Below, in pieces: positions 8,936-15,828 of a stretch of DNA of 40,566 bases. Position 1 is the stretch's first letter. Every line of letters begins with the position of its first letter. The notes under the pieces were generated by a model, which worked only from the letters and a program-made list of their open reading frames with translations, ran no database searches and was not told the DNA's origin. The DNA is from RBG-16-66-20 sp049651845. Lineage in GTDB: Bacteria > Pseudomonadota > Gammaproteobacteria > Burkholderiales > SG8-39. The stretch is from assembly GCA_049651845.1 (NCBI GenBank), contig JBASCW010000091.1, forward strand, positions 1 to 40,566, given 5' to 3'. The position numbers and the translations under genes are program-made.

Positions 8936-8960
8936 AAAAAGGGTCGAACTCGTTCGGCCC
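8936..8960 (-). terminator. rho-independent terminator after the FadL-like gene
   Basis: On the minus strand an 8-bp stem (GGGCCGAA / TTCGACCC, one G-T wobble) with a 4-nt loop CGAG is followed directly by TTTTTCTTACTT. It lies 33 bp after the FadL-like stop codon and only about 24 bp before the ATG of the SCP2-like gene, so it should separate or attenuate expression of the two downstream genes. Confidence 0.75.
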
Positions 8961-8992
8961 TACCGCAAATACGGAAAACAGCTACGCGCTCG

Positions 8993-10258
8993 TCACATCT
9001 TCCAGCCGAAGGCGACGCCGAGCGAATTCTGCTGCATCTTCAGGTTGGCGTTGCCGCCGCCCATGCCAGGCGGAAATCCGGGCGGAATCGAGCTCGTGCC
9101 GTTCACGGTCTTGCTGAACGCGTGCACGTAGCCGAGCGACAGTTCCTTGTTGGTATCGAAAGTCCAGGTGGCGCCGATGGTCAGGTGGTCTTCGACCACG
9201 CCCGGCGCCAGGATGTTGAACAGCGTCTGGGTCGACGGAATCGGCTGGCGCAGCGTCGCGTAACCGCCGCGCAGCGTCAGGTCCTTGGACCATTCGTAGC
9301 TCACGCCCAGCTTGTAGACCGTCGTATCGCGCCAGCCGAAACCAGGGCCGTTCGATGCGCCGAGCATGCAGGTGCCGGCGAAGAAACAGTCAACCGGTCT
9401 GCCGACGGACGGGACGCCGGCGTAATTGATCTGCTGGATGTCGCCTGCGATGGTGAGCTTCGGCGTCGCCTTGACCGCGATACCCAGGCCGTAGGTCTCC
9501 GGGATATCGAAGCCACCGCCTTCGGCGAACAAGCCCTTGTACTTGTCGAAATTTTCCATGTTCATCTTGGTCTGGTAGGTCACGCCCAGCGTCACGGCAT
9601 CGGTGATCTTGCCGGTCCAGCCGAGCTTCAGACCCCAGCCGGTCGACGTGTCGTCGCCGCGGCCCGTGACGTTGCCCGGCGAAACCGAGCCCGCCGCGAA
9701 CGGGTTCAGGCCGTCTGCCGAGAAGACCTGGTAGGCGTAGAGCAGCGACACGCCGAACGAATGGTTCGGCACCGGCTTGTAGGCCAGCGTCGGCGCGATG
9801 AATATCTGGGTCAGATCCACGCCCGCGGGACTGCTGCCGCCGAAGCCGGTGAAGGGCGACGTTTTGTAGGTGGTGTTCATGCCGCCGTTGCCATAGACGG
9901 CCAGGCCGACCGCGAGGTTCTGGCCGAAAGAACGGCTGATGCCGAACTCGGGAATCAGGAAGCCTTTGCGGCCGTTGCCGTCGTAATTGCCGTTCACGCC
10001 CGGGAAGGCGTTGCCGGTGATCTGGCTCTCGCGGTCGGGCTGGAACCACAGCAGTCCCACGTCGGCACGGCTGCCGATGAAGCCCAGGCCGGCGGGATTG
10101 GTCGCCGGTGCGAGCGCGTCCTGCGGCAGCGCGATGCCGACGCCGCCCATGCCCTGCGCCTTGAGGCCGTAACCGTGCTGGAAATAGCCGGTCGTGGCGA
10201 ATGCCGCCGCTGGCGCCAGTGCCGCTACCGTTGCTGCGGCGAGAATTTTCCTTTTCAT
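8993..10258 (-). CDS. FadL/OmpP1/TodX-family outer-membrane transport protein
   Basis: 421-aa outer-membrane beta-barrel. It starts with a signal peptide (MKRKILAAATVAALAPAAAF, cleavage near AFA-TTGYF) and the mature N terminus carries the FadL hatch signature GYFQHGYGLKAQGMGGVGIA and the NPAGLGF motif. The C terminus alternates hydrophobic strands and ends in a barrel-type ...GVAFGWKM with aromatic residues. ATG 10258 is chosen over 10276 because an AAGGGGGGAC Shine-Dalgarno precedes it. FadL-type channels take up hydrophobic compounds. Lying 19 bp downstream of dsrE2 in the same direction, it may take up a hydrophobic sulfur compound or sulfur itself (inference); fatty acid or aromatic uptake is the default alternative. 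Confidence 0.85.
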   Translation of the reverse strand: MKRKILAAATVAALAPAAAFATTGYFQHGYGLKAQGMGGVGIALPQDALAPATNPAGLGFIGSRADVGLLWFQPDRESQITGNAFPGVNGNYDGNGRKGFLIPEFGISRSFGQNLAVGLAVYGNGGMNTTYKTSPFTGFGGSSPAGVDLTQIFIAPTLAYKPVPNHSFGVSLLYAYQVFSADGLNPFAAGSVSPGNVTGRGDDTSTGWGLKLGWTGKITDAVTLGVTYQTKMNMENFDKYKGLFAEGGGFDIPETYGLGIAVKATPKLTIAGDIQQINYAGVPSVGRPVDCFFAGTCMLGASNGPGFGWRDTTVYKLGVSYEWSKDLTLRGGYATLRQPIPSTQTLFNILAPGVVEDHLTIGATWTFDTNKELSLGYVHAFSKTVNGTSSIPPGFPPGMGGGNANLKMQQNSLGVAFGWKM

Positions 10259-10277
10259 AGTCCCCCCTTGAATCAAA

Positions 10278-10874
10278 CTAGATAAACAGGCTCACATCCG
10301 CGTCGCGCGCCATCGGCAGGAAGTGCGCCGCGCCGCAGTATTCCTTCACTTCCGGAATGAAATCGTCGGGCTTGAACCCGAACAGATCCACGGTCATCTG
10401 GCAGCCGATCAGATTCACGCCGCCCTCGATGCACGCCGCGCGCAGTTCCTCGACCCCGGCCACGCCCTTGTTGTGGATCGTCTGCTTCATGAGCGAGGTC
10501 GCCATGGTCTCGAATCCCGGCACCACCGACTGCACCGCGTTTGGGATGTTCCAGTTGATGCTCTTGAACCAGTCCGGGCCGAAGGGCATTTTCATCGGCA
10601 TGCCGGGGTTGCCGAGCGGACTCACCTTGAGGTCGCTGATGTCCTTGCGTAGCAGCCCCAGCCCGTAGAAGGTGAAGAACATGGAGACGTTCCAGCCCAG
10701 CGCCGCGGCGGTGCTGGCGAGGATGAACGGCGGATAGGCCCAATCCAGCGTGCCCTTGGTCGAGATGATGGTGAGCGAGGGCGTTTGCCGCGCGCGCAGC
10801 TCGGCGAGCTTCGCCGGCAGCAGCGCGTCCAGTCGTTCGTTGATCAGGCGGTCCAGGTCGGATGCATCGGCCAT
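10278..10874 (-). CDS. dsrE2: DsrE2, membrane-associated DsrE-family sulfurtransferase
   Basis: 198-aa DsrE2-type protein (DsrE/DsrF/DrsH-like, peroxiredoxin-like annotation in many genomes). The core TLTIISTKGTLDWAYPPFIL-type strand and helix around residues 33-52 and the hydrophobic segment at 51-75 are typical. Cysteines are C148, C158 (in LIGCQM) and C180 (in EYCGAAHF). In sulfur oxidisers DsrE2 works with TusA and rhodanese in cytoplasmic sulfur trafficking. An SD (GAGGAG) precedes ATG 10874. It is divergent from the CsoR-like gene and tusA; a leftward promoter (TTGTTG, 18 bp, TATTAG) overlaps a palindrome likely bound by that regulator. Confidence 0.87.
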   Translation of the reverse strand: MADASDLDRLINERLDALLPAKLAELRARQTPSLTIISTKGTLDWAYPPFILASTAAALGWNVSMFFTFYGLGLLRKDISDLKVSPLGNPGMPMKMPFGPDWFKSINWNIPNAVQSVVPGFETMATSLMKQTIHNKGVAGVEELRAACIEGGVNLIGCQMTVDLFGFKPDDFIPEVKEYCGAAHFLPMARDADVSLFI

Positions 10875-10898
10875 TTTTGGCTCCTCAGGTGGAGAACG

Positions 10899-10928
10899 CT
10901 AATACCCGGCAGGAGTATGCGCCAACAA
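10899..10928 (-). promoter_or_regulatory. predicted promoter of dsrE2-fadL
   Basis: On the minus strand TTGTTG (complement of 10923-10928) and TATTAG (complement of 10899-10904) are separated by 18 bp, a plausible sigma-70 pair 25-55 bp upstream of the dsrE2 start. The palindrome at 10902-10918 covers the spacer and the -10 element, so repressor binding there would block it. Reading by eye only. Confidence 0.45.
10902..10918. promoter_or_regulatory. predicted CsoR-family operator, site 1
   Basis: 17-bp imperfect palindrome ATACCCGGCAGGAGTAT; outer arms ATACnC and GnGTAT are symmetric. It resembles the C/G-rich ATACC...GGTAT operators of the CsoR/CstR/FrmR family and lies between dsrE2 and the divergent CsoR-like regulator gene. 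Confidence 0.5.
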
Positions 10929-10995
10929 TTTCCTCTAATGGAGACCTGTGAAAACTCTTATGCGGCGCTGCACCATGCTGGCATCTCGCCATCGA

Positions 10996-11011
10996 ATACC
11001 CTCCGGTGTAT
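10996..11011. promoter_or_regulatory. predicted CsoR-family operator, site 2
   Basis: 16-bp imperfect palindrome ATACCCTCCGGTGTAT, sharing its outer ATAC/GTAT arms with site 1 located 94 bp to the left. It overlaps TATATT (11009-11014), a likely -10 element only 9 bp upstream of the regulator's ATG, suggesting an autoregulated, nearly leaderless transcript. Confidence 0.5.
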
Positions 11012-11022
11012 ATTGCGCTGCC

Positions 11023-11298
11023 ATGACCGAACCGACCATGCACGATGCGGCAGCGAAGAAGGCGATGGACGCGCGCCTGGCGCGCATCGAAGGCCAGGTG
11101 CGCGCAGTACGGCGCATGATTGCGTCGGACGAGCCCTGCGAGGACATCGCGCAGCAGCTCGCCGCGGCGCGCAAGGCGCTCGACCGGGCGTTCTACGAGA
11201 TGGTCTCGTGCATGATCCGGCAGGAGCCGCCGTCGGGAACCGATGGGCGCAGCGAGCGGGCGGGCAGGGTTGCCGAGCTGCTGGCGCGCTTCGGATGA
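11023..11298 (+). CDS. CsoR/FrmR-family regulator, possibly persulfide-sensing
   Basis: 91-aa all-helical repressor of the CsoR/RcnR/FrmR/CstR (DUF156) family: LARIEGQVRAVRRMI at residues 19-33, then C39 in DEPCEDIAQQL, an ARKALDRAFYEMV helix and C63. ATG 11023 is used because it begins at the family N terminus. The ligand positions are unusual. Aligned from C39, the usual His (+25) is Met64 and the usual second Cys (+29) is absent, while a Cys sits at +24 (C63). Copper or formaldehyde sensing is therefore unlikely; a two-thiol persulfide sensor like CstR is plausible given the neighbours tusA and dsrE2 (inference). Confidence 0.82.
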   Translation: MTEPTMHDAAAKKAMDARLARIEGQVRAVRRMIASDEPCEDIAQQLAAARKALDRAFYEMVSCMIRQEPPSGTDGRSERAGRVAELLARFG

Positions 11299-11332
11299 TG
11301 AACGTTACTTACAGGGAAGCTGGGACACACCT

Positions 11333-11560
11333 ATGAACTTCGACAAGGAACTCGACGCCCGCGGGCTCAACTGCCCGCTGCCGATCCTGAAGGCGAAAAA
11401 ATCGCTGAACGACATGCAGTCCGGCCAGGTGCTGAAGGTCGTCTCCACCGACCCCGGATCGGTCAAGGACTTCCAGGCGTTCGCCAAGCAGACCGGCAAC
11501 GAACTGCTGTCGCAGGCCGACGCCGGCAAGGAATACACGTTCTTCCTGAAGCGCAAGTAG
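11333..11560 (+). CDS. tusA: TusA sulfur-carrier protein
   Basis: 75-aa TusA with the CPxP motif at C14-P-L-P17, which carries the persulfide. Full family length, no signal peptide, cytoplasmic. ATG 11333 follows an ACAGGGAAGC SD-like stretch and lies 34 bp after the CsoR-like stop, so the two are probably co-transcribed. In rDsr organisms TusA hands sulfur to DsrEFH and on to DsrC. Its stop is 1 bp from the stop of the convergent DsrC-like gene. Confidence 0.93.
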   Translation: MNFDKELDARGLNCPLPILKAKKSLNDMQSGQVLKVVSTDPGSVKDFQAFAKQTGNELLSQADAGKEYTFFLKRK

Positions 11561-11561
11561 C

Positions 11562-11924
11562 TCAGGCGACGCTGCCGAAGCCCCGGTCGATCGCGCCCGC
11601 GGGCGCCTTGAGCCCCGCGATCCGGCAGCCCTGGGCCACCGGTCCGCCGGGAAAGAGCTGGTAGAGATGCCGGATGCCGCCGTGGCGATGAAATTTCTCA
11701 TCCAACGCATCGTGCAATTCGCGCAGGTTGACGGCCGTCGCCTCGTGCCGGGCGTAGTACTCGTGCAGGGCGCGCAGCGCCTCCCAATGCTCTTCGCCGA
11801 TCGCCAGGCCTTCCGCGCGCGCGGTTTCGATCGCAAGCGCGGCCGTCCACCCCGCCGGTGCGTGAGGAAATCGGGGTTCCCTGTCGCCGCCGCCGCTGCC
11901 GACGATTTCATCCATCAGGCTCAT
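11562..11924 (-). CDS. DsrC/TusE-family protein retaining only CysB
   Basis: 120-aa DsrC/TusE/DsvC-family protein. The fold is recognised from GEEHWEALRALHEYYARHE (residues 43-61), the LYQLFPGGPVAQGC segment and IAGLKAP. The inner redox cysteine (CysB) is present as C100 in QGC-RIAGL. The C-terminal arm differs: where DsrC has a penultimate CysA this protein has A111 followed by a nine-residue extension ending GFGSVA. It therefore cannot form the intramolecular disulfide or trisulfide of true DsrC. DsrC-like proteins without CysA have been proposed to act in regulation (RspA-type naming in the literature). It is 3 bp downstream of the double-TusA gene. Confidence 0.85.
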   Translation of the reverse strand: MSLMDEIVGSGGGDREPRFPHAPAGWTAALAIETARAEGLAIGEEHWEALRALHEYYARHEATAVNLRELHDALDEKFHRHGGIRHLYQLFPGGPVAQGCRIAGLKAPAGAIDRGFGSVA

Positions 11925-11927
11925 GAT

Positions 11928-12416
11928 TCAGCGCTTTCGAATCTGGAACTGGTACTCGCCGGGCGCCCGCTCGCGCGCATCCGCCAGCTCCATGCCCGTG
12001 GCCTTGACCCAGCTGCGAAGGTCCGCCCGGATGCCCGGGCAGTCGCTGACCAGCTGCAGCACTTCGCCCTTGCGCATGCCGTTGAGCAGCTTCTTCGCCT
12101 CCACGATCGGGCCGGGACAGGTAGAGCCGCGCATGTCGAGCACGGCATTGGGCGCGATCTTGCGGCGCTTGCCCTTGCGGATGTAGTACCCGGTTCCGCC
12201 GCGCGGAAACTTCTGCGTCTTCACGATCTCGACGTCCGCGTACTTGGGCCAGGAATAGAGGTCGTCCTTGGTCGCGGGGCAATCGGAGACCAGCAGCATC
12301 ATCTCGCCCGCGAACAGCTCCTCGAGCACCCGCTTCGCGCCCAGCATCGGCCCCGGACAAGCCGTCCCCCTCAGATCCAGCGTGACTTGCGGCTTCAGTC
12401 GCTTCGCTTTGGCCAT
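11928..12416 (-). CDS. two-domain (tandem) TusA protein
   Basis: 162-aa protein made of two TusA domains about 80 residues apart. Each has a CPGP motif (C20 and C100) preceded by L-D-x-R-G and a second cysteine in a VSDCP motif (C46 and C126). A basic linker (YYIRKGKRRK) joins them. ATG 12416 is taken as start because it begins at the first domain; longer frames upstream run into the divergent gene. A tandem TusA could pass sulfur between domains or bind two partners. It sits directly upstream of the CysB-only DsrC paralogue, an obvious partner candidate (inference). Confidence 0.87.
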   Translation of the reverse strand: MAKAKRLKPQVTLDLRGTACPGPMLGAKRVLEELFAGEMMLLVSDCPATKDDLYSWPKYADVEIVKTQKFPRGGTGYYIRKGKRRKIAPNAVLDMRGSTCPGPIVEAKKLLNGMRKGEVLQLVSDCPGIRADLRSWVKATGMELADARERAPGEYQFQIRKR

Positions 12417-12424
12417 CGCATTGC

Positions 12425-13501
12425 GTGGGAGACCGGGTGCTCGAACCAGTATATACCCCCGAAATGATGCCGGGCGACCTGCCGCGGCTGATCGGCGCGG
12501 TGCAGCGCAACTGCGACATTTCCGACGCCCGCTACGCGGGCGACTACGGCATGTGCACTTTCCTGCTGAAGATGCGCGAGTACTACCGCTGGGAGAACGA
12601 GCTGCCGTTCGCGCGCGCGCTGCCCAGGGACGAACTGGGCGACTGGCTGAAGACGCGCGAGCAGGCCTGGGACCGCATCGAGGCCGAGGCATTCGCGCCG
12701 CTGCCGCTGGCCCGCGGCGAGCTCGATCCGTTCGACGCCGAGACCGCCAACCGCGCGCTGCTGCCGCAGGGCTGCGTCTACGGCGCGGGCTACGGGCGCT
12801 TCCAGAAGCCGGTGTTTTTCCTCGGCCGGCTGCTGCGCGTGGAGCGCCGGGCCGGCTGCACGATCCTGATTTCTTCCTGCGAGTACGCGCGCGAACTCTC
12901 GGCGCCGCCCGCGATGCTGCAGGGCCGGACCGTGTTCGTGCGCCAGGAATCGGTGCGCCGCTTCCTCTGGGAGAAGATCGAGGAATGGCAGTGGCGCAAG
13001 CAGGGCAGCGCCATGGCGCGCACGCTGGCGAGCTACGACTTCATCGCCGACCCCGAGCGCGCGCTCGCGCGCATGGCCGACAACGAGCTGGAGACCATGA
13101 TCCTGCACGAGCTCGGCGAGGCGATGGCGGGCGAGCTGCTCGGCGAGGCCTGGGGCGAGATGGCGCTCACGGTCGCGCGCACGGGCAGCGAGCCGGTCGC
13201 GCGCGCGGTGCGCGACCTGCTCGCCGACTGCCTGTCGACGCTGCCCGGATTGCTCGAGCGCGCCAACCTGCCGGCGCTGCATTTCTATTTCGCCACCTTC
13301 GATGCGCCGCGCCGCCAGCTGTATCCGCAGGCGCTCGAGGCCTACGAGCACTTCCTGAGCCGCGGCGCGCTGGACCGGCTGTGGCAGGTGGTGCGCGACG
13401 GCAAGGAGCGCTGGCTGGCGTGCGCGCGCGCGCTGCTCGCGCTCAACCCGGCCGCGCGGCCGGCGGCGCTGCAAGCCCTTCTGCCATCGTCTGCTCGATG
13501 A
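12425..13501 (+). CDS. conserved protein of unknown function
   Basis: Up to 358-aa soluble protein, no signal peptide. GTG 12425 gives the longest form; ATG 12464 or 12467 would begin at MPGDLPRLIGAVQRNCDISD and looks more natural. The N-terminal part has an ARYAGDYGMCTFLLKMREYY segment, and the middle has MILHELGEAMAGELLG. I faintly recognise it as a conserved hypothetical family (possibly what is called Sfum_1244-like), with no known function. It is divergent from the tandem-TusA gene, separated by only 8-50 bp, so both share one control region. Its 3' end overlaps the convergent neighbour by 59 bp. Confidence 0.7.
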   Translation: MGDRVLEPVYTPEMMPGDLPRLIGAVQRNCDISDARYAGDYGMCTFLLKMREYYRWENELPFARALPRDELGDWLKTREQAWDRIEAEAFAPLPLARGELDPFDAETANRALLPQGCVYGAGYGRFQKPVFFLGRLLRVERRAGCTILISSCEYARELSAPPAMLQGRTVFVRQESVRRFLWEKIEEWQWRKQGSAMARTLASYDFIADPERALARMADNELETMILHELGEAMAGELLGEAWGEMALTVARTGSEPVARAVRDLLADCLSTLPGLLERANLPALHFYFATFDAPRRQLYPQALEAYEHFLSRGALDRLWQVVRDGKERWLACARALLALNPAARPAALQALLPSSAR

Positions 13502-14051
13502 GCTTCGCGACGAAGCGCAGCATTTCCGGCACCTCGATGTCGATGATCTGCTCGACCACCCATTTGTTGTCGCCGCCCGCCATGGCCTCGGCCACCTTGC
13601 CGGCGAAGAACTGCAGGCAGGGGTAGCCGGGGGATGCGCCCGCGTACTCGAAGCCGGCGTACTCCTCGAAGCGCGCGTTGAGCAGGTCGATGAAGGGCTG
13701 CCGGTATTCGCCGGGCCCGAACAGGTCGCGTTGATTGTTCTCCATCGTCGCCGCCAGGTGGCGCGCCGCCTCGCCGATCAGCGCGGCGCGGTCGGCATCG
13801 GCCAGCTTGCCGTGCACCGCGCGGTCCGCCAGTTGCACCACGAAGGCGATGAACTCGCTGATCACCGCGGTCGTCATGCGGTCCGAGCCGAAGCGGAAGC
13901 CTTCCTTCTCCATGTGCTTGAAGATCTCGAGCGAGACGCGCCAGAGGTTCGCGCCGATCACGCCGGCGTAATCCGCGAGCGAGCGCGCACCCTTCTTGCG
14001 CCAGCGGGTCTTGACGAGCGCCACCGAGGGGCGGCTGCTGATGATGGCCAT
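13443..14051 (-). CDS. conserved protein of unknown function
   Basis: 202-aa soluble protein; ATG 14051 chosen over an upstream start at 14078. It contains a long helical central region (GANLWRVSLEIFKHMEKEGF) and a C-terminal part GASPGYPCLQFFAGKVAEAM followed by DNKWVVEQIIDIEVPEMLRF. One Cys lies in YPCLQFF. I do not recognise the family. The final 20 residues are encoded in the region that also encodes the convergent gene's C terminus, an unusually long antisense coding overlap. Its position suggests a sulfur-metabolism accessory, but nothing in the sequence shows it. Confidence 0.65.
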   Translation of the reverse strand: MAIISSRPSVALVKTRWRKKGARSLADYAGVIGANLWRVSLEIFKHMEKEGFRFGSDRMTTAVISEFIAFVVQLADRAVHGKLADADRAALIGEAARHLAATMENNQRDLFGPGEYRQPFIDLLNARFEEYAGFEYAGASPGYPCLQFFAGKVAEAMAGGDNKWVVEQIIDIEVPEMLRFVAKLIEQTMAEGLAAPPAARPG

Positions 14052-14102
14052 GGTTGCCGGTCGAAACGCCTGATTCAAGGATAATAATCGCGCGGGAGGA
14101 AC

Positions 14103-14534
14103 ATGTCAGGACCGGATATGGAGTTGGCGAGCGGCATCGCCGCCTTCGAGGCGAAGGAATTCGCGCGCGCCATGCAGCTGCTGCAGCCGCTGGCCGAGCG
14201 CGGCGATGCGCAGGCGCAATACCGCGTCGCGATCATGGCGCAGGTGGGGCTGGGCATGGTGAAGAACTGCGCGATCGCGGTCCGGTGGATGCGCGCGGCC
14301 GCCGAGCAGGGCTATGCGCTCGCGCAGCACGGCCTCGGCTTCATGTACTTCCAGGGCGAGTGCACCAGGTCCGACCCGGCCGAGGCGGTGCGCTGGTTCC
14401 AGAAGGCCGCCGCGCAGGGCCTGGCGGGCTCGCAGTCGATGCTCGCGACGATGTACGAGAAAGGCCTCGGGGTCGGCGCGGACTCCGCCGAGGCCGCGCG
14501 CTGGCGCGCGCTCGCCGAGCGCGCTGCGTCCTGA
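14103..14534 (+). CDS. Sel1-repeat (TPR-like) protein
   Basis: 143-aa protein built almost wholly of Sel1-like repeats of about 36 residues: AQAQYRVAIMAQVGLGMVKN, YALAQHGLGFMYFQGECT and GSQSMLATMYEKGLGVG each begin the A-x2-x-L-x3-Y/M-x2-G pattern, followed by an AVRWMRAAAEQG-type second helix. Such proteins are adaptor scaffolds. No signal peptide, so cytoplasmic. SD GGGAGGAAC precedes ATG 14103. It begins a tight plus-strand run (20, 3, 3, 6, 8 and 2 bp gaps) that includes two dioxygenases and a DsrC paralogue. Confidence 0.85.
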   Translation: MSGPDMELASGIAAFEAKEFARAMQLLQPLAERGDAQAQYRVAIMAQVGLGMVKNCAIAVRWMRAAAEQGYALAQHGLGFMYFQGECTRSDPAEAVRWFQKAAAQGLAGSQSMLATMYEKGLGVGADSAEAARWRALAERAAS

Positions 14535-14553
14535 TCCTCGGCTCGAACCCGCC

Positions 14554-14877
14554 ATGCAATTCAGGGTCGTCGTCGGCGAGCAGGTCTACGCCATCGAGGT
14601 GCCGGACGAGCTGCTGCGCGATTCGGCCGAGTTCCACGCCAGGCTCGACAGCGACATGGACCGCGGCTGGCAGATGAGCCGCGAGTTCGTCGCCTGCCCG
14701 GACCGGCTGCAGCGCTGCCAGATCGTCGCCGACCGCCTGCTCTCCAGCCTCACCACCGGCAACGAGGCCACCGCCATGCTGATGGCCGGCTACATCGCGC
14801 TGCGCATGCCCGGCGCGGTCGGCGTGGACATCGACGCCGGCGGCGAGATGCAGAACACCGAGCTGCTGTACGCCTGA
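14554..14877 (+). CDS. small protein of unknown function
   Basis: 107-aa soluble protein starting MQFRVVVGEQVYAIEVPDEL. It has two cysteines (C68-like in ACPDRL and QRCQIV), a helical middle and a C-terminal GGEMQNTELLYA. I do not recognise the family. It lies 19 bp after the Sel1 gene and 3 bp before the 2OG dioxygenase, within the same operon, so a function linked to the dioxygenase or the DsrC paralogue is possible. Confidence 0.65.
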   Translation: MQFRVVVGEQVYAIEVPDELLRDSAEFHARLDSDMDRGWQMSREFVACPDRLQRCQIVADRLLSSLTTGNEATAMLMAGYIALRMPGAVGVDIDAGGEMQNTELLYA

Positions 14878-14880
14878 ACG

Positions 14881-15474
14881 ATGTCGCTCGCGGACGTGCG
14901 CCTGCGCGAGCTCAAGCCGCTCAGCTTCATCTACGAGAAGGAGCGCGCGCTGCCGGCCGACGTCTGCGCCGAGGCGATCCGGCGCTTCGAGGTCTGCACC
15001 GACCAGCAGGCGCCCGGGCGCATCGGCCAGGCGGGCGAGATCGCGCCGCAGGTCAAGCGCTCCACCGACCTGCGCATCAGCGGGCGCGAGGACTGGCGCG
15101 ACATCGACCGGATCCTCGCGCAGCAGCTGGTGTCGACGTTCAACGCCTTCGCGCTGGAATTCCCCTTCTTCGCCGCCAACAAGTTCAAGGACATCGGCTA
15201 CAACCTGCAGCGCACGCTGCCCGGGGAGTTCTACCACTGGCACGTCGACGGCGGGCCCGGCGAGTTCAGCGCGCGGCAGATGGTCGCCATCTGGTACCTG
15301 AACGACGTGCCGGGGCCGGGCGGGGAGACCGAGTTCCCGCTTCAGCAGGTGCTGATCCGGCCGGCGCAGGGCAAGCTGGTGCTGTTCCCGCCGTTCTGGA
15401 CGCACGTGCACCGCGGCGTCACGCTGCAGGCCGGGGTCAAGTACATTGCCACCACCTGGATCTGCTTCGCGTGA
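14881..15474 (+). CDS. Fe(II)/2-oxoglutarate dioxygenase, prolyl-hydroxylase type
   Basis: 197-aa 2OG-Fe(II) oxygenase of the P4Hc/2OG-FeII_Oxy_3 group. The iron facial triad is visible as H121-x-D123 (YHWHVDGG) and H177 (WTHVHRG), with K187 ten residues later in GVKYIATTW as the likely 2OG carboxylate ligand. The AIWYLNDVPGPGGETEFP strand-turn is typical. Cytoplasmic. Members hydroxylate protein prolines, or small molecules. Here the next gene, 3 bp away, is a DsrC paralogue and after that another dioxygenase, so a protein substrate encoded alongside is an attractive idea but unproven. Confidence 0.85.
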   Translation: MSLADVRLRELKPLSFIYEKERALPADVCAEAIRRFEVCTDQQAPGRIGQAGEIAPQVKRSTDLRISGREDWRDIDRILAQQLVSTFNAFALEFPFFAANKFKDIGYNLQRTLPGEFYHWHVDGGPGEFSARQMVAIWYLNDVPGPGGETEFPLQQVLIRPAQGKLVLFPPFWTHVHRGVTLQAGVKYIATTWICFA

Positions 15475-15477
15475 GGC

Positions 15478-15822
15478 ATGCAGTTCGACGTCAACGGCAA
15501 GTCGATCGAGACCGACGCGCAGGGTTTCCTGCTCGATCCCGGCGAGTGGAGCGAGGAGTTCGCGCTCGCGCTGGCGGCACACGATGGCTTCGAGCTCTAC
15601 GTGGACCACTGGGAGCTGATCTGGTACTTCCGCGACTACTTCGAGGAGACGCAGACCGTGCCGACCATGCGGCGCATGGTCCTGGATCTCGGCCAGCGCG
15701 AGGGCGCGCGCTTTCGCGACCGCAAGGCCTACGAGAAGCACATCTACAGCCTGTTTCCCACCGACCCGGTGCGCAGCATCAGCAGGCTGGCGGGCCTGCC
15801 GATGCCGCAGGCCGATACCTGA
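15478..15822 (+). CDS. DsrC/TusE-family protein lacking both redox cysteines
   Basis: 114-aa DsrC-family protein. The N-terminal pattern VNGKSIETDAQGFLLDPGEW, the central VDHWELIWYFRDYFEE and the C-terminal YSLFPTDPVRSI...LAGLPMP are clearly DsrC/TusE. The CysB position is S102 and the CysA position is D113 (ends QADT), so no persulfide or trisulfide chemistry is possible by the known mechanism. It has no cysteine at all. It sits between two Fe(II)/2OG oxygenase genes with gaps of 3 and 6 bp. A regulatory or decoy role, as suggested for RspA-type DsrC homologues, is possible. Confidence 0.85.
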   Translation: MQFDVNGKSIETDAQGFLLDPGEWSEEFALALAAHDGFELYVDHWELIWYFRDYFEETQTVPTMRRMVLDLGQREGARFRDRKAYEKHIYSLFPTDPVRSISRLAGLPMPQADT

Positions 15823-15828
15823 GCGCGC

